A stretch of DNA of 64,000 nucleotides from Ensifer adhaerens (GCF_001270265.1 NZ_LGAP01000029.1:1-64000); one strand, 5' to 3'. Positions 17,486 through 26,612 are shown, counted from the first letter of the stretch. The notes: generated by a model not told the origin, from the sequence alone. A program made the numbers and translations.

Positions 17486-18703
17486 TTATTTCGCGGCGGC
17501 GATTTTGGTCTCACCGGGCGCCGTGCGCGTGTCGACATCGACGACGACGCTCAAGCCCGCCCGCAGATGGCCTTCCGCCAGCACATCGGCCGGCAGCGTG
17601 ATGCGCACCGGCACCCGCTGGATCACCTTGGTGAAGTTGCCGGTGGCGTTTTCGGCCGGCAGCAGCGAGAACACCGAACCGGATGCCGGCGAGATCGAGG
17701 CAACCGTGCCTTCGATCGCGTTCTCGTCATAGGCGTCGATGTGGACCTTGACCTTCGAGCCTGGAACCAGATGCGCGATCTGCGTCTCCTTGAAGTTGGC
17801 GTCGATATAGAGTTGGTCGACCGGGACGAGGGCGGCCAGTCGCTGACCGGCAGAGACGAGGTCGCCGACCTGGACGGCGACGTTGCCGATGACGCCGTCA
17901 TAGGGCGCCTTCAGCACGGTGAAACCGAGGTCGCGGTTCGCCTTGTCACGGGCAAGTTCCAGCGAGCGGATCGTGCTTTCCGCCTCGGTGCGCTGTGCCG
18001 CCAGAACAGTGATGTTGGCGTTCGCCGCCGCGATGTTGGCATCGGCGCCGACGAGGTTCGCGCGGGCCTGATCCAGCGCCACGTCAGCATTGTCGCGCGA
18101 AGCAACGGTGCCGACGTCCTTGGACTGGAGGTCGCTCGCGCGTTTCTGCGCGAGTTCGGCGCCGCGCACCGTTGCTTCGAGAGCTTTCTTCTGGGCTTCT
18201 GCCTGGGCAAGGCTTGCCTTGGCACCGGCGATCTGCGCGTCGAAGCGGCTGAGCGCCAGCTTCTGCGTGGCGATCTGCGCCTCGGTCTGCTCGGCGGCGA
18301 TGCGGTAGTCGCCATCGTCGAGCGTGACGAGCGGGTCGCCGGCCTTCACCTGCTGGTTGGCGACGACATCGACCTTGGCGACATAACCCGAAACCTTCGG
18401 GGAGATCGTGGCGATGTCGCCTTCGATATAGGCGTCATCGGTCGAAACCATGAAGCGGCCATTGGTCCACCAGTCATAGCCGTACCAGCCGGCGGCGGCG
18501 AGAGCAGCGAGGCCGAGGACGGGCAGCAAGGGGCTGCGCTTCTTCTTTTTCGGAGCGGCCTCGACAGCGGGCGCTTGCGTCGCTGCTGGCGCCTCGGCAG
18601 TCGCCCCCTTGGCCTCGGGCGCGGCCTCATGGGTCTGCGGAACTTCAAAATCCTCGCCGACAGGGCGAACGCGAGCAACGCTGGACGTTTTGGATGCGGA
18701 CAT
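17486..18703 (-). CDS. emrA: EmrA-type membrane fusion (HlyD) protein
   Basis: A 405-residue periplasmic adaptor. A long Ala/Pro-rich cytoplasmic N-terminus precedes KKKKRS and one membrane helix (about residues 57-75). Then come the lipoyl-like half motif VSTDDAYIEGDIATISPKVSGYV, a long alpha-helical coiled-coil hairpin, and a beta-barrel domain. It links EmrB to an outer-membrane channel. The longer open frame upstream crosses the operator region and is not used. Transcription is divergent from the TetR gene, with two shared palindromes in the gap. Confidence 0.92.
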   Translation of the reverse strand: MSASKTSSVARVRPVGEDFEVPQTHEAAPEAKGATAEAPAATQAPAVEAAPKKKKRSPLLPVLGLAALAAAGWYGYDWWTNGRFMVSTDDAYIEGDIATISPKVSGYVAKVDVVANQQVKAGDPLVTLDDGDYRIAAEQTEAQIATQKLALSRFDAQIAGAKASLAQAEAQKKALEATVRGAELAQKRASDLQSKDVGTVASRDNADVALDQARANLVGADANIAAANANITVLAAQRTEAESTIRSLELARDKANRDLGFTVLKAPYDGVIGNVAVQVGDLVSAGQRLAALVPVDQLYIDANFKETQIAHLVPGSKVKVHIDAYDENAIEGTVASISPASGSVFSLLPAENATGNFTKVIQRVPVRITLPADVLAEGHLRAGLSVVVDVDTRTAPGETKIAAAK

Positions 18704-18738
18704 GGGTACCGGCCTGGTTAATGGGTGGCGACTGAACT

Positions 18739-18752
18739 GAACCGTTCGGTTC
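18739..18752. promoter_or_regulatory. Candidate EmrR operator 1
   Basis: GAACC-GTTC-GGTTC, a 14-bp palindrome with four-base centre, 36 bp upstream of the emrA start. It matches the core of the second site at 18800-18819 with identical arm spacing. Confidence 0.75.
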
Positions 18753-18799
18753 GATCGGAAGCTTGACTTAATCGCTTTGACGTCGCATATCAAGAGGAA

Positions 18800-18819
18800 A
18801 TCGAACCACGCGGTTCGAT
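18800..18819. promoter_or_regulatory. Candidate EmrR operator 2
   Basis: ATCGAACC-ACGC-GGTTCGAT, perfect 8-base arms, 41 bp upstream of the TetR start. Two sites with the same GAACC-N4-GGTTC core, 61 bp apart between their first GAACC-arm bases, suit a TetR-type repressor controlling both emrAB and itself. Confidence 0.78.
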
Positions 18820-18860
18820 GGACGAAAATTAATGCGAACGGGACGGCACAGACGGCGATC

Positions 18861-19565
18861 ATGGAACCAGCGAAGACCGAGCGAAACGAGACCATCCAGC
18901 CTGATAACGGCGCGGACGAGCAGCTTTGTCCCGGCAGCGGACGCCATGCGGCGGGTGAAGACCCTGCCAAGCGCGAACAGATTCTCGAGGGTGCCCGGCG
19001 GGTCTTCATGAGCCAGGGCTTCGACGCCGCGAGCATGAACGACATCACCCGCGAGGCGGGCGTCTCGAAGGGCACGCTCTACGTCTATTTCGAAAACAAG
19101 GAAGATCTGTTCAAGGCGCTGATCATCAGGGGCAAGACCCTGGTGGTCCAGACCGCCAAGCACGCCCTCAACGACCACGAGGACGTCGAGGAGTCGCTCT
19201 ACGATTTCGGCGTCACCTTGACGAGCAGCATCACCTCCGAGGATACGATCCGTTCCATGCGCATGGTGATCGGCGTGATCGACCGCATGCCGCATCTGGC
19301 GGAACGCTTCTTCAGCGAGACGCCCGAAAACGGCTATACCGTCCTCAAGACCTACCTCGACAGGCAGGTCCCGGCCGGCACGCTCGCTATCGACAACACC
19401 GAAGTGGCCGCGCGGCAGTTCATCGAGATGGCCCAGGCCGGGCTGTTCAAGCATCGCCTGTTCGGCGGCATGTGTTCGGCGCCGCCGCGCGAGCAGATCG
19501 AAGGCACAGTTGCCGCTGCCGTCCGGGTGTTCATGGCCGCCTACGGACCCAAGAAGACCGGTTGA
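18861..19565 (+). CDS. emrR: TetR-family repressor of emrAB
   Basis: A 234-residue TetR regulator. A disordered N-terminus of about 35 residues precedes the helix-turn-helix domain (AKREQILEGARRVFMSQGF through GVSKGTLYVYFENKEDLF). The C-terminal all-helical domain should bind an inducer. I recall that S. meliloti EmrR, a TetR protein divergent from emrAB, responds to flavonoids; equivalence here rests on gene order and operators. The start at 18861 is used because codons upstream overlap the operator region. Confidence 0.87.
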   Translation: MEPAKTERNETIQPDNGADEQLCPGSGRHAAGEDPAKREQILEGARRVFMSQGFDAASMNDITREAGVSKGTLYVYFENKEDLFKALIIRGKTLVVQTAKHALNDHEDVEESLYDFGVTLTSSITSEDTIRSMRMVIGVIDRMPHLAERFFSETPENGYTVLKTYLDRQVPAGTLAIDNTEVAARQFIEMAQAGLFKHRLFGGMCSAPPREQIEGTVAAAVRVFMAAYGPKKTG

Positions 19566-19675
19566 GCCAAGCCGAGCCGCCCGTTCGTCCGGCAATCCTT
19601 CAATCCAGCAATTGCGATCAAGCGCGCCTTGCGGCAAGACCCTATGAGCATGGGCTGTCTGCCACGGGAGTGAAC

Positions 19676-20515
19676 ATGAGTGCTATCGGACGGGCGATCT
19701 GGTTCATCGAGAGCCATTTCGCGAGTGATATATCGCTGGAGGAGATCGCCGAGGCTGCCGGCCTTTCGCGCTTCCACCTGTCGCGCGTCTTCGGACTGGT
19801 GACGGGCCGCTCCATCAGCGTCTATATCCGCGGGCGGCGCCTGAGCGGCGCTGCACGAAGCCTTGCCGACGGCTCCTCCAACATTCTCGCGGTGGCCCTC
19901 GAGGCGGGCTACGGCTCGCACGAGGCCTTCACCCGTGCCTTTCGCGAGCAGTTCGGCGTGACGCCGGAAACCGTGCGCAAGCAAGGGCACCTCAGGAATA
20001 TCGAACTGACGGAGCCTCTCAGAATGGACGACACCCGCCTCCTCAAACTGGACCCACCACGCTTCGAAGACAGTCCGCCGCTTCTGCTGGCGGGACTGGC
20101 GGAAACCTACGCCTACGGCCGGACCGAAGGCATTCCCTCGCTTTGGCAGCGTTTTAACGCCCACTTCAGCAACATCCCGGGACAGAAGGGCAACGTCGCC
20201 TATGGCGTCTGTAGCCAGAGCGACGGCGAGGCCGGGACTTTCCGGTACATGGCGGCGGCAGAGATCGACGATACCGCTGCCCTGCCCACCGGCTTTACGA
20301 CCATCAAGCTGCCGAAGCAGCGTTATGCCGTGTTCCTGCACCGCGGCCATATCTCGGCGATCGCGACGACAGCACACCATATCTTCGGCACATGGCTGCC
20401 GGAGGCCGGCCTTCAGCATGGTGAAACGCCCGACCTGATCGAGCGGTATGACGATCGTTTCGATCCGCATTCGGGCATGGGCGTGGTCGAAATCTGGGTC
20501 CCGATCAAATCGTAA
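19676..20515 (+). CDS. AraC-family regulator with GyrI-like effector domain
   Basis: A 279-residue protein. Two helix-turn-helix motifs of the AraC/XylS type lie at residues 1-105 (LEEIAEAAGLSRFHLSRVFG; ILAVALEAGYGSHEAFTRAF). The C-terminal half from about residue 120 is a GyrI-like ligand-binding domain, as in Rob and SoxS-like multidrug sensors. The start at 19676 follows CGGGAG. Its position beyond emrR hints at sensing hydrophobic drugs, but its targets are not visible. A strong terminator follows the stop. Confidence 0.88.
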   Translation: MSAIGRAIWFIESHFASDISLEEIAEAAGLSRFHLSRVFGLVTGRSISVYIRGRRLSGAARSLADGSSNILAVALEAGYGSHEAFTRAFREQFGVTPETVRKQGHLRNIELTEPLRMDDTRLLKLDPPRFEDSPPLLLAGLAETYAYGRTEGIPSLWQRFNAHFSNIPGQKGNVAYGVCSQSDGEAGTFRYMAAAEIDDTAALPTGFTTIKLPKQRYAVFLHRGHISAIATTAHHIFGTWLPEAGLQHGETPDLIERYDDRFDPHSGMGVVEIWVPIKS

Positions 20516-20521
20516 ACGGTA

Positions 20522-20555
20522 AAGCGCCGCCGCAAATGGCCGGCGGCGCTTGTTA
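20522..20555 (+). terminator. Terminator after the AraC-GyrI gene
   Basis: Perfect 11-bp stem AAGCGCCGCCG / CGGCGGCGCTT with an 8-base loop, starting 7 bases after the stop codon and followed by TGTTACTTT. Confidence 0.75.
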
Positions 20556-20628
20556 CTTTCGCGATGCTGCTTAAATACTGCCGCGATTCTTGCGCGACGA
20601 CGCGCCACGAGACAAGGAAAGATCGCCG

Positions 20629-21384
20629 ATGCAGGATTTAATGCTGCTTGCCCAGGACCCGGCCGCCTGGGTCGCCCTCATAACACTGGTTGTCATGGAG
20701 GTGGTTCTCGGCATCGACAACCTGATCTTCATTTCCATCCTCACTAACAAGCTTCCGTCCGAACACCGCGAGAAGGCCCGCCGGATCGGCATCACGCTGG
20801 CGCTCGTCATGCGCCTCGCTTTGCTCGGCACCGTCGCCTGGATCGTCAAGCTGACCACGCCGGTCTTCGAGGCCTTTGGTCACGGCTTCTCGTGGAAGGA
20901 CATGATCCTGATCGCCGGCGGTCTCTTCCTCGTCTGGAAGGCGACCAAGGAAATTCACCACAGCGTCGACCCCAGCGACCACGGCGAAGACTTCATCGCC
21001 TCTTCGGCAATCAACAGCTTCGCCGCCGCGATCGGCCAGATCCTGCTGCTCGACCTGGTCTTCTCGGTTGACAGCATCATCACCGCCGTCGGCATGACGC
21101 CGCATCTGCCGATCATGGTCATCGCCGTCGTCGCCGCCGTCACCGTGATGCTCGTTGCCGCAACGCCGCTTGCCAATTTCATCGAGAGGAACCCGACGAT
21201 CGTCATGCTGGCGCTCGCCTTCCTCTTGATGATCGGCACGACGCTGATCGCCGAAGGCATGGGCCTGCACGTGCCGAAGGGCTACATCTACGCGGCCATG
21301 GCCTTCTCGGCGCTGGTCGAGGTTCTCAACATGGTGGCACGCAATGCGCGGCTGCGAAAAAAGGAAGCCGGCAAGCTGCACTGA
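20629..21384 (+). CDS. TerC-family membrane protein
   Basis: A 251-residue protein with about seven to eight hydrophobic helices. Conserved acidic motifs are [14 protein letters not shown] near the N-terminus and [16 protein letters not shown] in the second half, plus the family KEIHHS loop. It belongs to the longer TerC/YgdQ subgroup, different from the protein at 3844. Metal-ion export is the usual inference and is unproven here. The start at 20629 follows AAGGAAAG. No yybP-ykoY manganese riboswitch was recognised in the 113-bp gap upstream. Confidence 0.87.
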   Translation: MQDLMLLAQDPAAWVALITLVVMEVVLGIDNLIFISILTNKLPSEHREKARRIGITLALVMRLALLGTVAWIVKLTTPVFEAFGHGFSWKDMILIAGGLFLVWKATKEIHHSVDPSDHGEDFIASSAINSFAAAIGQILLLDLVFSVDSIITAVGMTPHLPIMVIAVVAAVTVMLVAATPLANFIERNPTIVMLALAFLLMIGTTLIAEGMGLHVPKGYIYAAMAFSALVEVLNMVARNARLRKKEAGKLH

Positions 21385-21411
21385 GGCGCTGCCACGAACA
21401 AAAATGGAAAT

Positions 21412-21436
21412 GGCGGGGCGCAATGTCCCGCCTTTC
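21412..21436 (+). terminator. Terminator after the TerC gene
   Basis: GGCGGG pairs with CCCGCC across a 9-base loop and runs into TTTCTCGTT, 28 bp past the stop. A further hairpin CACGGGAA / TTCCCGTG lies at 21549-21577 in the same 285-bp gap; no gene is seen there. Confidence 0.65.
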
Positions 21437-21669
21437 TCGTTGCGCCGAAAAAAGGCCTGCATCACAGGGGATGCAGGCCACCTTGCTGCGGGAGTTTGTG
21501 AGGACGCAAGCCGGACGGGTCAGTGAGCCCGACTGCCGTTTCATTGGCCACGGGAAGAAATCGGAAAAATTCCCGTGTTCGCCACCTCCGTCATGTCCGA
21601 TTGGCACAGCCCGCGCCTCTCGATCGGATAACGCCTCATCCGGTAAATCGTTCCGGCTGGCGCCATGCG

Positions 21670-22050
21670 TCAGGCATCTGGACGGTGCCCGATCTCGACC
21701 AGGATGTTGCCGGGTATGACCATGTAGAAGACGTAGGCGCCGTGCCGTTCTTCCGGTTCGGTCATGCGGATTCCGCTCGGCAGGATGCGCCGATAGGCGT
21801 TTTCGACCTGCGACCTCTCGGGCAGCAGGAAGCCGATATGGTAGGTCTGGGCGCCGAGGCTGACCTGGTCGCCGCCGCCGAGCTTGGCAATCGGCGGGCT
21901 GATCACGAGCACCATGCCGGCACCGTCAGCCAGGCGATAAAACGCATCCTTGCCACGCGTTTCGACAAGCGTGAAGCCAAGGTGGTCAAGGAAGAACGTC
22001 GCCGTTTCGGCAACGACGGGGCTATGAAGATCGAGATGGTTCAGTCGCAT
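21670..22050 (-). CDS. VOC-superfamily (glyoxalase-fold) protein
   Basis: A 126-residue single vicinal-oxygen-chelate unit: the first beta-alpha-beta module starts MRLNHLDLHSP and the second starts TYHIGFLLP. His4 and a C-terminal Glu in VEIGHRP occupy usual metal-ligand positions. Members include glyoxalase I, dioxygenases and antibiotic-resistance proteins, so the activity is open. The start at 22050 follows CGGAGA. It lies on the same strand as the ArsR gene, 236 bp downstream. Confidence 0.82.
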   Translation of the reverse strand: MRLNHLDLHSPVVAETATFFLDHLGFTLVETRGKDAFYRLADGAGMVLVISPPIAKLGGGDQVSLGAQTYHIGFLLPERSQVENAYRRILPSGIRMTEPEERHGAYVFYMVIPGNILVEIGHRPDA

Positions 22051-22202
22051 GTTGCAGTCTCCGTGTTTGAGAAACGCGGCGGACTGCGTCTGATCCGGAT
22101 ACACCCCGCCGCGGACCGATGCGGATGCATCGGAACCACGCCGCGGGTTCGAACGATCAGGTTCGAGCAGAGCTTCGCAAAGACTTGGACAGCCTCACGA
22201 AG

Positions 22203-22236
22203 GGACCGGGCTTACCATATCCGGTCCTGCCTTTTT
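22203..22236 (+). terminator. Terminator-like hairpin with no plus-strand gene before it
   Basis: GGACCGG pairs with CCGGTCC over an 11-base loop, then TGCCTTTTT. The T tract is on the plus strand although both flanking genes are on the minus strand, so it may stop antisense transcription or be incidental. Confidence 0.4.
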
Positions 22237-22286
22237 CGACACGGGATGTGTAGCGCAGGCAAACTGCGCCAGCAAGATCGCTGAGA

Positions 22287-22634
22287 TCAGTTCTTTTCTG
22301 CGTCCGGATCCACTTTCTGCAGCTCCTGCAGATAGGCGTCGAGACGATCGAACTTCTCTTCCCAGAAGCGACGGTAGCTGTCGAGCCAGCTGTTGACATC
22401 CCGCAAGGGTGCCGCTTCGAGCCGGCAGGGGCGCCATTGCGCCTCGCGGCCGCGGCTGATCAGCCCGGCGCGCTCGAGCACTTTCAAATGCTTGGAAACT
22501 GCCGGCAGACTCATCTCGAACGGCTCCGCAAGTTCGCCGACCGAAGCCTCGCCGAGAGAGAGCCGGGCGAGAATGGCCCTGCGGGTGGGATCGGCAAGGG
22601 CTGAGAGCGTGGTCGACAGGCGATCTTCCGGCAT
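22287..22634 (-). CDS. ArsR-family transcriptional regulator
   Basis: A 115-residue winged-helix regulator: DPTRRAILARLSLGEASVGELAEPF begins the domain and LPAVSKHLKVLERAGLI is the recognition region. It lacks the CxC metal site of ArsR/SmtB sensors, so it resembles the non-metal subgroup usually linked to SRPBCC or VOC genes. The downstream VOC gene is a plausible target. The start ATG is at 22634, with the candidate operator just upstream. Confidence 0.88.
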   Translation of the reverse strand: MPEDRLSTTLSALADPTRRAILARLSLGEASVGELAEPFEMSLPAVSKHLKVLERAGLISRGREAQWRPCRLEAAPLRDVNSWLDSYRRFWEEKFDRLDAYLQELQKVDPDAEKN

Positions 22635-22659
22635 TTTCTAAAAAACCTTTCAGTTAAAT

Positions 22660-22671
22660 AACCTTACGGTT
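22660..22671. promoter_or_regulatory. Candidate ArsR-family operator
   Basis: AACC-TTAC-GGTT, a 12-bp inverted repeat 26 bp upstream of the ArsR start, within an AT-rich stretch that also repeats TTCA..TATAACC. It would place the regulator on its own promoter. Confidence 0.4.
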
Positions 22672-22890
22672 CAATATAACCAGCCATTGGCGGTGTCAAC
22701 AAAAACCGACGTGATCCACTTTCCGTTGACATGCTCCATGTTCTATGGTCTCACGCGAGCCGACTGGAATAGCCCGCCGATACCGCTGGTGCGGCACCCC
22801 TACGGGCCTTTCCTTCCCATAAAATGCGCGCCCGGCGGTCGGACTTGTCTTCCGGCAAGGGGCGAGAAGCACGTCAAACGGGCAAAGACC

Positions 22891-24348
22891 ATGGCAGATT
22901 CAGCAGTTCGGGTACGCATCGCACCCTCCCCCACCGGCGAGCCACATGTCGGCACCGCCTATATCGCTCTGTTCAACTACCTCTTCGCAAAGAAGCACGG
23001 CGGCACCTTCATCCTTCGTATCGAGGATACCGATGCCACGCGCTCGACGCCGGAGTTCGAGCAGAAGGTGCTGGACGCGCTGAAATGGTGCGGGCTCGAA
23101 TGGTCGGAAGGCCCCGACGTCGGCGGTCCCTATGGCCCCTACCGCCAGAGCGATCGCAAGGACATCTATCTCGACTACGTTCGCCAGATCGAGAAGAACG
23201 GCCACGGCTTCCGCTGTTTCTGCACGCCCGAACGGCTGGAGCAGATGCGCGAGGCGCAGCGCGCCGCCGGCAAGCAGCCGAAGTATGACGGCCACTGCCT
23301 GAACCTGACCGCCGAAGAAGTCACGCGCCGCGTCGACGCTGGCGAGCCGCATGTCGTGCGCATGAAGATCCCGACCGAGGGTTCCTGCAAGTTCACCGAC
23401 GGCGTCTATGGCGACGTCGAGATCCCGTGGGATTCGGTCGACATGCAGGTGCTGCTCAAGGCCGATGGCATGCCGACCTATCATATGGCGAACGTCGTCG
23501 ACGACCATCTGATGAAGATCACCCACGTCGCGCGCGGTGAGGAGTGGCTGGCGTCCGTACCGAAGCACATCCTGATCTATCAATATCTTGGCCTGACGCC
23601 GCCGGTGTTCATGCACCTGTCGCTGATGCGCAATGCCGACAAATCGAAGCTGTCGAAGCGCAAGAACCCGACGTCGATCTCCTATTATTCCGCGCTCGGC
23701 TACCTGCCGGAAGCGCTGATGAACTTCCTCGGCCTGTTCTTCATCCAGATCGCCGAAGGCGAGGAACTGATGACGATGGCCGAGCTTGCCGAAAAGTTCG
23801 ACCCCGACAACCTGTCGAAGTCGGGTGCGATCTTCGACATCCAGAAGCTCGACTGGCTGAACGGCCGCTGGATCCGCGAAAAGCTGAGCGACGACGAATT
23901 CCTCGGCCGGGTGCTGGCCTGGGCGTCCGAGAACGACCGCCTGAAGCAGGGCCTGAAGCTGTCGCAGTCGCGCATCTCCAAGCTCGGCGAACTGCCTGGT
24001 TTGGCCGACTTCCTGCTGAAGTCCGACCTCGGCCTCGAGCCCGCGGCCTTCGCCAAGATCAAGTCGAGCCCGGAAGAACTGGTCGAGATCTTCAACACGG
24101 TGCAGCCGGATCTGGAAAAGATCCTCGAATGGAACAAGGAAACGATCGAGGCGGAATTGCGCGCGATCGCCGACCGCATGGGCAAGAAGCTCAAGGTCGT
24201 GCTGGCACCGCTGTTTGTCGCGGTTTCCGGCTCGTCGCGCTCCCTGCCGCTCTTCGACAGCATGGAACTGCTCGGCCGCTCGGTCGTGCGCCAGCGGTTG
24301 AAGGTTGCGGGCCAGGTCGCCGCCTCGATGGCCGGCAGCGGAAAGTAA
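22891..24348 (+). CDS. gltX: Glutamate--tRNA ligase
   Basis: A 485-residue class I aminoacyl-tRNA synthetase charging tRNA-Glu. The HIGH motif is HVGT (residues 20-23 region, in PSPTGEPHVGTA) and the KMSKS motif is KLSKR at residues 253-257. The C-terminal all-helical anticodon-binding domain is complete. The frame is open 68 codons further upstream, but the family N-terminus VRVRIAPSPTG sets the start at 22891. Alphaproteobacteria often carry two GltX paralogues; which one this is cannot be told. It is followed 10 bp later by lysS. Confidence 0.95.
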   Translation: MADSAVRVRIAPSPTGEPHVGTAYIALFNYLFAKKHGGTFILRIEDTDATRSTPEFEQKVLDALKWCGLEWSEGPDVGGPYGPYRQSDRKDIYLDYVRQIEKNGHGFRCFCTPERLEQMREAQRAAGKQPKYDGHCLNLTAEEVTRRVDAGEPHVVRMKIPTEGSCKFTDGVYGDVEIPWDSVDMQVLLKADGMPTYHMANVVDDHLMKITHVARGEEWLASVPKHILIYQYLGLTPPVFMHLSLMRNADKSKLSKRKNPTSISYYSALGYLPEALMNFLGLFFIQIAEGEELMTMAELAEKFDPDNLSKSGAIFDIQKLDWLNGRWIREKLSDDEFLGRVLAWASENDRLKQGLKLSQSRISKLGELPGLADFLLKSDLGLEPAAFAKIKSSPEELVEIFNTVQPDLEKILEWNKETIEAELRAIADRMGKKLKVVLAPLFVAVSGSSRSLPLFDSMELLGRSVVRQRLKVAGQVAASMAGSGK

Positions 24349-24358
24349 GGACAGGACG

Positions 24359-25855
24359 ATGAACGACAAGACCGAAGCAACAGCTCTCTCCTCCGACGTC
24401 ACGGAAGTGCGCGCGCAGAAGCTGAAGCTGCTGCGCGAGCAGATCGGCGACGTCTATCCGGCGCATTTCCACCGGACGATGACCAATGCCGAGCTGGCAG
24501 CGAAATACGAAAACCTCGAGCTGGACACTGAGACGCAAGACGTCGTCACCGTTGCCGGCCGCGTCTACTCGTCGCGCAACTCCGGCATGTTCATGGACAT
24601 CCATGACGCATCCGGCAAGATCCAGATCTTCAGCCACAAGGACACCACCCCGGAAGATGCACGCGCGCTGCTACCGATGATCGACATCGGCGACATCATC
24701 GGCGTGACCGGCGTTGTCCGTCGCACCAAGCGCGGCGAGCTGACGATCAACGCCCAGACGATCACCATGCTGACGAAGTCGCTGCTGCCGATGCCCGAGA
24801 AGTGGCATGGCCTCTCGGATATCGAGCTGCGCTATCGCAAGCGCCATCTCGACATCATGACCAACGAGGAATCCAAGCTCCGCTTCCAGCAGCGCAGCAA
24901 GATCGTCTCCGGCATCCGCCGCTTCATGGAAGACGACGGCTTCATGGAAGTCGAAACGCCGATGCTGCATTCGGTCTATGGCGGCGCGACGGCCGAGCCG
25001 TTCAAGACCCATCACAACACGCTGAAGCTCGACATGTACCTGCGCATCGCGCCGGAACTGTACCTGAAGCGCACGCTGGTATCGGGCCTGACCGACAAGG
25101 TGTTCGAGATCAACCGCAACTTCCGCAACGAAGGCGTCTCGACAAGGCACAATCCCGAATTCACCATGATGGAGTGCTACTGGGCCTATGCCGACTACGA
25201 GGACATCATGGACCTCGTCGAGCGGCTGTTCTCCAAGCTCGCTCTGTCGATCCACGGCTCGACCGAATTCATGTTCGGCGACAAGGAAATCTCCTTCAAG
25301 GGACCGTTCCGCCGCGTGCCGATGCCGGATGCCGTCAAGGAAGCGACCGGTATCGACTTCCTGGCGATGAAGACCGACGAGGAAGCCCGCGCAGCCGCCA
25401 AGGCCGCCGGTTTCGAGGTCGAGAAGGACTGGACCTGGGGCGAGTGCCTCGCCTTCCTCTTCGAAGAGAAGGTCGAGCCGACGCTGATCCAGCCGGCCCA
25501 TGTCACGCATTTCCCGAAGGACATCTCGCCCTTCGCCAAGGAAGTGCCGGGCGAGCCGCGCCTCGTCGAGCGTTTCGAGACCTATTGCAACACCTGGGAA
25601 CTCGGCAACGCCTTCTCCGAGCTCAACGATCCGGAAGAGCAGCGCGCCCGCATGGTCGAGCAGCTCGAGCAGGCCCATGCGCGCGGCGAAAAGGCCAAGC
25701 AGCTCGACGACGAGTTCCTCGACGCCATCGACCAGGGCATGCCGCCGGCAGGCGGCCTCGGCATCGGCGTCGACCGCCTGATCATGCTCCTGACCAACGC
25801 GCCGTCGATCCGCGACATCATCCTGTTCCCGGCGCGCCGCAACAAGGCCGACTGA
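24359..25855 (+). CDS. lysS: Lysine--tRNA ligase (class II)
   Basis: A 498-residue class II synthetase attaching lysine to tRNA-Lys. An N-terminal OB-fold anticodon-binding domain (VTVAGRVYSSRNSGMFMDI) precedes the catalytic core with motif 2 around FEINRNFRNEGVSTRHNPEF and motif 3 GLGIGVDRLIMLLT. The start at 24359 follows AAGGACAGGACG. The gltX-lysS pair is, as I recall, known from S. meliloti. A strong terminator follows. Confidence 0.95.
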   Translation: MNDKTEATALSSDVTEVRAQKLKLLREQIGDVYPAHFHRTMTNAELAAKYENLELDTETQDVVTVAGRVYSSRNSGMFMDIHDASGKIQIFSHKDTTPEDARALLPMIDIGDIIGVTGVVRRTKRGELTINAQTITMLTKSLLPMPEKWHGLSDIELRYRKRHLDIMTNEESKLRFQQRSKIVSGIRRFMEDDGFMEVETPMLHSVYGGATAEPFKTHHNTLKLDMYLRIAPELYLKRTLVSGLTDKVFEINRNFRNEGVSTRHNPEFTMMECYWAYADYEDIMDLVERLFSKLALSIHGSTEFMFGDKEISFKGPFRRVPMPDAVKEATGIDFLAMKTDEEARAAAKAAGFEVEKDWTWGECLAFLFEEKVEPTLIQPAHVTHFPKDISPFAKEVPGEPRLVERFETYCNTWELGNAFSELNDPEEQRARMVEQLEQAHARGEKAKQLDDEFLDAIDQGMPPAGGLGIGVDRLIMLLTNAPSIRDIILFPARRNKAD

Positions 25856-25880
25856 TCAAGGCCATAACGGCACAAAACAG

Positions 25881-25912
25881 AAAAGCCCGGCGCGATTGCG
25901 GCGGGCTTTTTT
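25881..25912. terminator. Bidirectional terminator after lysS
   Basis: AAAAGCCCG pairs with CGGGCTTTT across a 12-base loop and continues TTTTTT on the plus strand; the A run on the left gives U residues on the minus strand. It sits between the ends of lysS and the convergent gene that stops at 25959. Confidence 0.85.
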
Positions 25913-25958
25913 CGTTTTCGATGATGGATTGCAAGTGCCTTATGGCGCGAACGGCGCG

Positions 25959-26612
25959 TCAGTGGCCGGCCGGCGCCTCGGCGCTTTCGACCTTGTGCTC
26001 TTGCGTTTCGGCCTCGGGCGCCGCCGCGCCCTCGACGGCAACGGCATTCGGATCGATGCAGGGCGAACGATCGTCCATGCCGGCCATCATGTCGCGGATA
26101 TCGCCCACGGAAAGATCGACCGTGCTGCCGTGAAAGAAACCGGCCGAGTTTGCCTTGCCGTCATTGTAGGACGCGCGGAAAGGCGCATCCATCCCAGGCA
26201 CGCTTTGCGGACCCGGCGCGAAGAGAACTTGCGCCCCGATCGCCGCGCCACGGACCCCTGCCCGCTCTTCCGACCCGGCGGCATCGAGAACGACGACCTG
26301 GTAGAGATCAGCCTTCTCCGCCTTCGACAGGGCGCCGACCACGCGCAGAGCCGTGCGCATGCGCGCCTCGCCGTCGGCGCGGTCCGTCTTGATGTGCATG
26401 CGGACCCAGCGCTGACCATGATGGCCGAGCTTCAGGGTTCGGACCAAAGTGCATTCGAGGCCGGAGATGGCTGGCTTGGAGATCCGCTCCATCAGCGCGT
26501 CGCGGCCGACATAGACGGCGGCAGCACCTGAGGCAGCCGACACGCCGAATGCCGCGGCAAGAATGACGACCAGCCTCTTCGAAGGGCGCAACTTGCCGAG
26601 AATAGCCTTCAC
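25959..26612 (-). CDS. Unrecognised membrane-anchored or exported protein
   Basis: A 217-residue protein I do not recognise. A basic N-terminus (KLRPSKR) is followed by one hydrophobic helix at about residues 14-34, so most of the chain is probably periplasmic. Cys54 and Cys185 (MDDRSPCIDP) could form a disulphide. The C-terminal 30 residues are Ala/Glu-rich and low in complexity. The middle (about 60-140) looks like a mixed alpha/beta domain. It stands alone, with the divergent or upstream neighbours unrelated in sequence. Confidence 0.65.
   Translation of the reverse strand: MKAILGKLRPSKRLVVILAAAFGVSAASGAAAVYVGRDALMERISKPAISGLECTLVRTLKLGHHGQRWVRMHIKTDRADGEARMRTALRVVGALSKAEKADLYQVVVLDAAGSEERAGVRGAAIGAQVLFAPGPQSVPGMDAPFRASYNDGKANSAGFFHGSTVDLSVGDIRDMMAGMDDRSPCIDPNAVAVEGAAAPEAETQEHKVESAEAPAGH

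Noticed and set aside
22687-22890. 68-codon N-terminal extension of gltX
   Set aside because: The extension is not conserved in the family and crosses the divergent promoter; the start at 22891 gives the standard N-terminus.
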